A DNA stretch of 64,000 bases from an uncultured Pelagibacteraceae bacterium (GTDB taxonomy: Bacteria; Pseudomonadota; Alphaproteobacteria; Pelagibacterales; Pelagibacteraceae), in the NCBI GenBank assembly GCA_902633985.1, contig CACPHV010000006.1:1-64000 (forward strand). Reading direction: 5' to 3'. The translations under genes and the position numbers were made by a program. The notes below the pieces were generated by a model, which ran no database searches, was not told the DNA's origin, and saw only the letters and a program-made list of their open reading frames with translations. This document shows positions 62,756-64,000 of the stretch, in pieces. Each line of letters starts with the position of its first letter. The first letter of the stretch is position 1.

Positions 62756-64000
62756 TTAACAGTCTAAAGTATTTTGTCTTTCCCATTGAGTTACAGGTTT
62801 GGACTTATCAAAGTTTTCTTTATTATCAAATTCATTAATTTCAGATTTTCTAAGTTTTATATAACTATTGATTGTTTCTTTTCCAAAAGCGTCATTCATT
62901 TCCTTGTTATTTCTCAATAGTTCAAGCGATTCTTTAAGTTCATTTGGTAATTTTGGCAGGTCAGGGTACTTCTTGTAATCTGTGTACATGTTACAATTTA
63001 AAGGTTCGCCTGGATTGATTTTATATTTTAATCCATTCAACCCTGCTGCTAACACACTTGCTTGTAATAAATATGGATTTACAGATCCATCCATCAACCT
63101 TAATTCAAACCTTCCAGGATCTGGAATTCTTATCATATGAGTTCTGTTATTTCCTGTATAAGATATACTACTTGGTGACCAAGATGCTCCAGACTTGGTT
63201 GGTGGTGCATTAATTCTCCGATAGCTATTAATTGTTGGATTAAAAAAAGCTGATAATGAAGAAGCATTTTTAATTACCCCTCCTAAAAAATTATAAGCTA
63301 TTTTACTTAATCCAAGTTTGTCTGATTTGTCTAAAAATTTATTTTTTTTCCCATCCCAAACTGATATGTGGGCATGACAGCCATTACCTGTCAGGTTTTC
63401 AAATGGTTTAGGCATAAAGGTTGCTCTTAAACCATGTTTTTCAGCTATAGTTTTTACCATATATTTAAAAAAAGTATGTCTATCTGCCGTTTTAAGACAA
63501 TCATCATAGTCCCAATTCATCTCAAATTGACCATTAGCGTCCTCATGATCATTCTGATAAGGACCCCATCCCATCTCAATCATGCAATCACAAATCTCTT
63601 TTATTAAATCATATCGTCTCATTAACGCTGATTGGTCGTAACAAGGTTTAGATTGGGTGTCTCTCGGATCTGCAATTGATTTTCCATCTGGTGAGATTAA
63701 AAAGTATTCACATTCAACACCTGATTTCATTGTTAAATTTTGTTTTTTTAATTTCTTTATTTGATTTTTTAATATTACTCTTGGAGAAGCCTCCACAGGT
63801 TTACCGTCCATCCATAAATCAGATGCAAGCCATCCTACTTCTTTATTCCAAGGTAATTGAATTAGACTATCTGGGTCTGGAATACCAAACATATCACTAT
63901 CTGCAGGAGACATATCTAGCCAAGCTGCAAAACCAGCAAATCCTGCTCCAGCAGTTTGCATTTCTTTAATAGCATGAACTGGAACTAGTTTTGATCTAAG
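62756..64000 (-). CDS. glnT: GlnT-type glutamine synthetase-like enzyme (5' end outside window)
   Basis: Open to the right edge: 13 further codons (ending VHAIKE) precede the methionine at 63961, so the first residues are missing. About 414 residues are visible. Glutamine-synthetase fold motifs are ECEYFLISPDGKSI, NGQFEMNWDYDD, NGCHAHISVWDGKK, the flap region of SSISYTGNNRTHMIRIP, and FELRLMDGSVNPYLLQASV. The LRSKLVPV and QTAGAGFAGFAAW pattern is of the GlnT/gamma-glutamylmethylamide synthetase group. It could ligate ammonia or methylamine to glutamate; I cannot decide which. Confidence 0.85.
   Translation of the reverse strand, partial: LRSKLVPVHAIKEMQTAGAGFAGFAAWLDMSPADSDMFGIPDPDSLIQLPWNKEVGWLASDLWMDGKPVEASPRVILKNQIKKLKKQNLTMKSGVECEYFLISPDGKSIADPRDTQSKPCYDQSALMRRYDLIKEICDCMIEMGWGPYQNDHEDANGQFEMNWDYDDCLKTADRHTFFKYMVKTIAEKHGLRATFMPKPFENLTGNGCHAHISVWDGKKNKFLDKSDKLGLSKIAYNFLGGVIKNASSLSAFFNPTINSYRRINAPPTKSGASWSPSSISYTGNNRTHMIRIPDPGRFELRLMDGSVNPYLLQASVLAAGLNGLKYKINPGEPLNCNMYTDYKKYPDLPKLPNELKESLELLRNNKEMNDAFGKETINSYIKLRKSEINEFDNKENFDKSKPVTQWERQNTLDC

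Overview
The window is a gene-dense, strongly AT-rich stretch with very short spacers, many 1-8 bp gene overlaps (TAATG, ATGA, TGATG) and small genes. Its gene content is dominated by ABC and drug/metabolite-type transporters for amino acids and osmolytes, plus many small-molecule oxidoreductases. All of this fits a streamlined marine alphaproteobacterium of the SAR11 clade (Pelagibacterales). That assignment is an inference from gene content and style; no rRNA or tRNA gene was recognised. No insertion sequence, phage gene, CRISPR array or integrase was seen.

Layout. 1-0.5 kb: 3' end of rodA. 0.5-4.9 kb: a FAD amino-acid oxidoreductase, a twice-frameshifted EamA transporter, a 2-hydroxyacid dehydrogenase, a histone-deacetylase-like amidohydrolase and msrB, largely overlapping. 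4.9-7.8 kb: a stand-alone inverse-autotransporter-like beta-barrel, a small secreted protein and a DUF1479 oxygenase. 7.8-9.1 kb: glutaredoxin and a DUF2805 protein (minus strand), then a LysE exporter whose ribosome site lies in a perfect 12-bp hairpin. 9.2-23.1 kb: two complete branched-chain-amino-acid-type ABC importers (livKHMGF and livGFHM plus a convergent livK) flanking the azlCD exporter, the glutarate hydroxylase glaH and a ProC-like reductase; livG of the first set carries a frameshift. 23.2-28.9 kb: a tightly overlapped minus-strand catabolic operon (flavin monooxygenase, ThDP enzyme, DUF1185 protein, alpha/beta hydrolase, aldehyde dehydrogenase) with no obvious known substrate.

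29-37.7 kb: an isopenicillin-N-synthase-like oxygenase, an EamA transporter, a hotdog thioesterase, an orphan ProV ATPase, a class II aldolase, a gamma-butyrobetaine-hydroxylase-like oxygenase, an aldehyde dehydrogenase, a 3-hydroxyisobutyrate-dehydrogenase-like enzyme and another EamA transporter. Together they suggest use of quaternary-amine osmolytes. 37.8-44.2 kb: EutA-like and DoeA-like (ectoine hydrolase) genes followed by a complete polyamine-type ABC importer. 44.2-52.7 kb: thiolase and a fused hydroxyacyl-CoA dehydrogenase/enoyl-CoA hydratase, a cyclophilin, a secreted metalloprotease-like protein, an agmatinase-family ureohydrolase, a third aldehyde dehydrogenase and an ArgE-type deacetylase. 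52.7-64 kb: mostly housekeeping genes (CsaA, LysE exporter, aconitase, YfgM-like, BamB, cupin, ZapE, YjbQ, photolyase), then a PLP ammonia-lyase and the 3' part of a GlnT-type glutamine synthetase running off the right edge.

As a whole the window describes an organism that imports and oxidises amino acids, polyamine- or ectoine-like and betaine-like compounds. Regulation is visible in a few places: terminators placed between a binding-protein gene and its permease genes, one good sigma-70 promoter before potD, and the hairpin before the LysE gene. There is no gene-free stretch longer than about 125 bases once gene starts are chosen.
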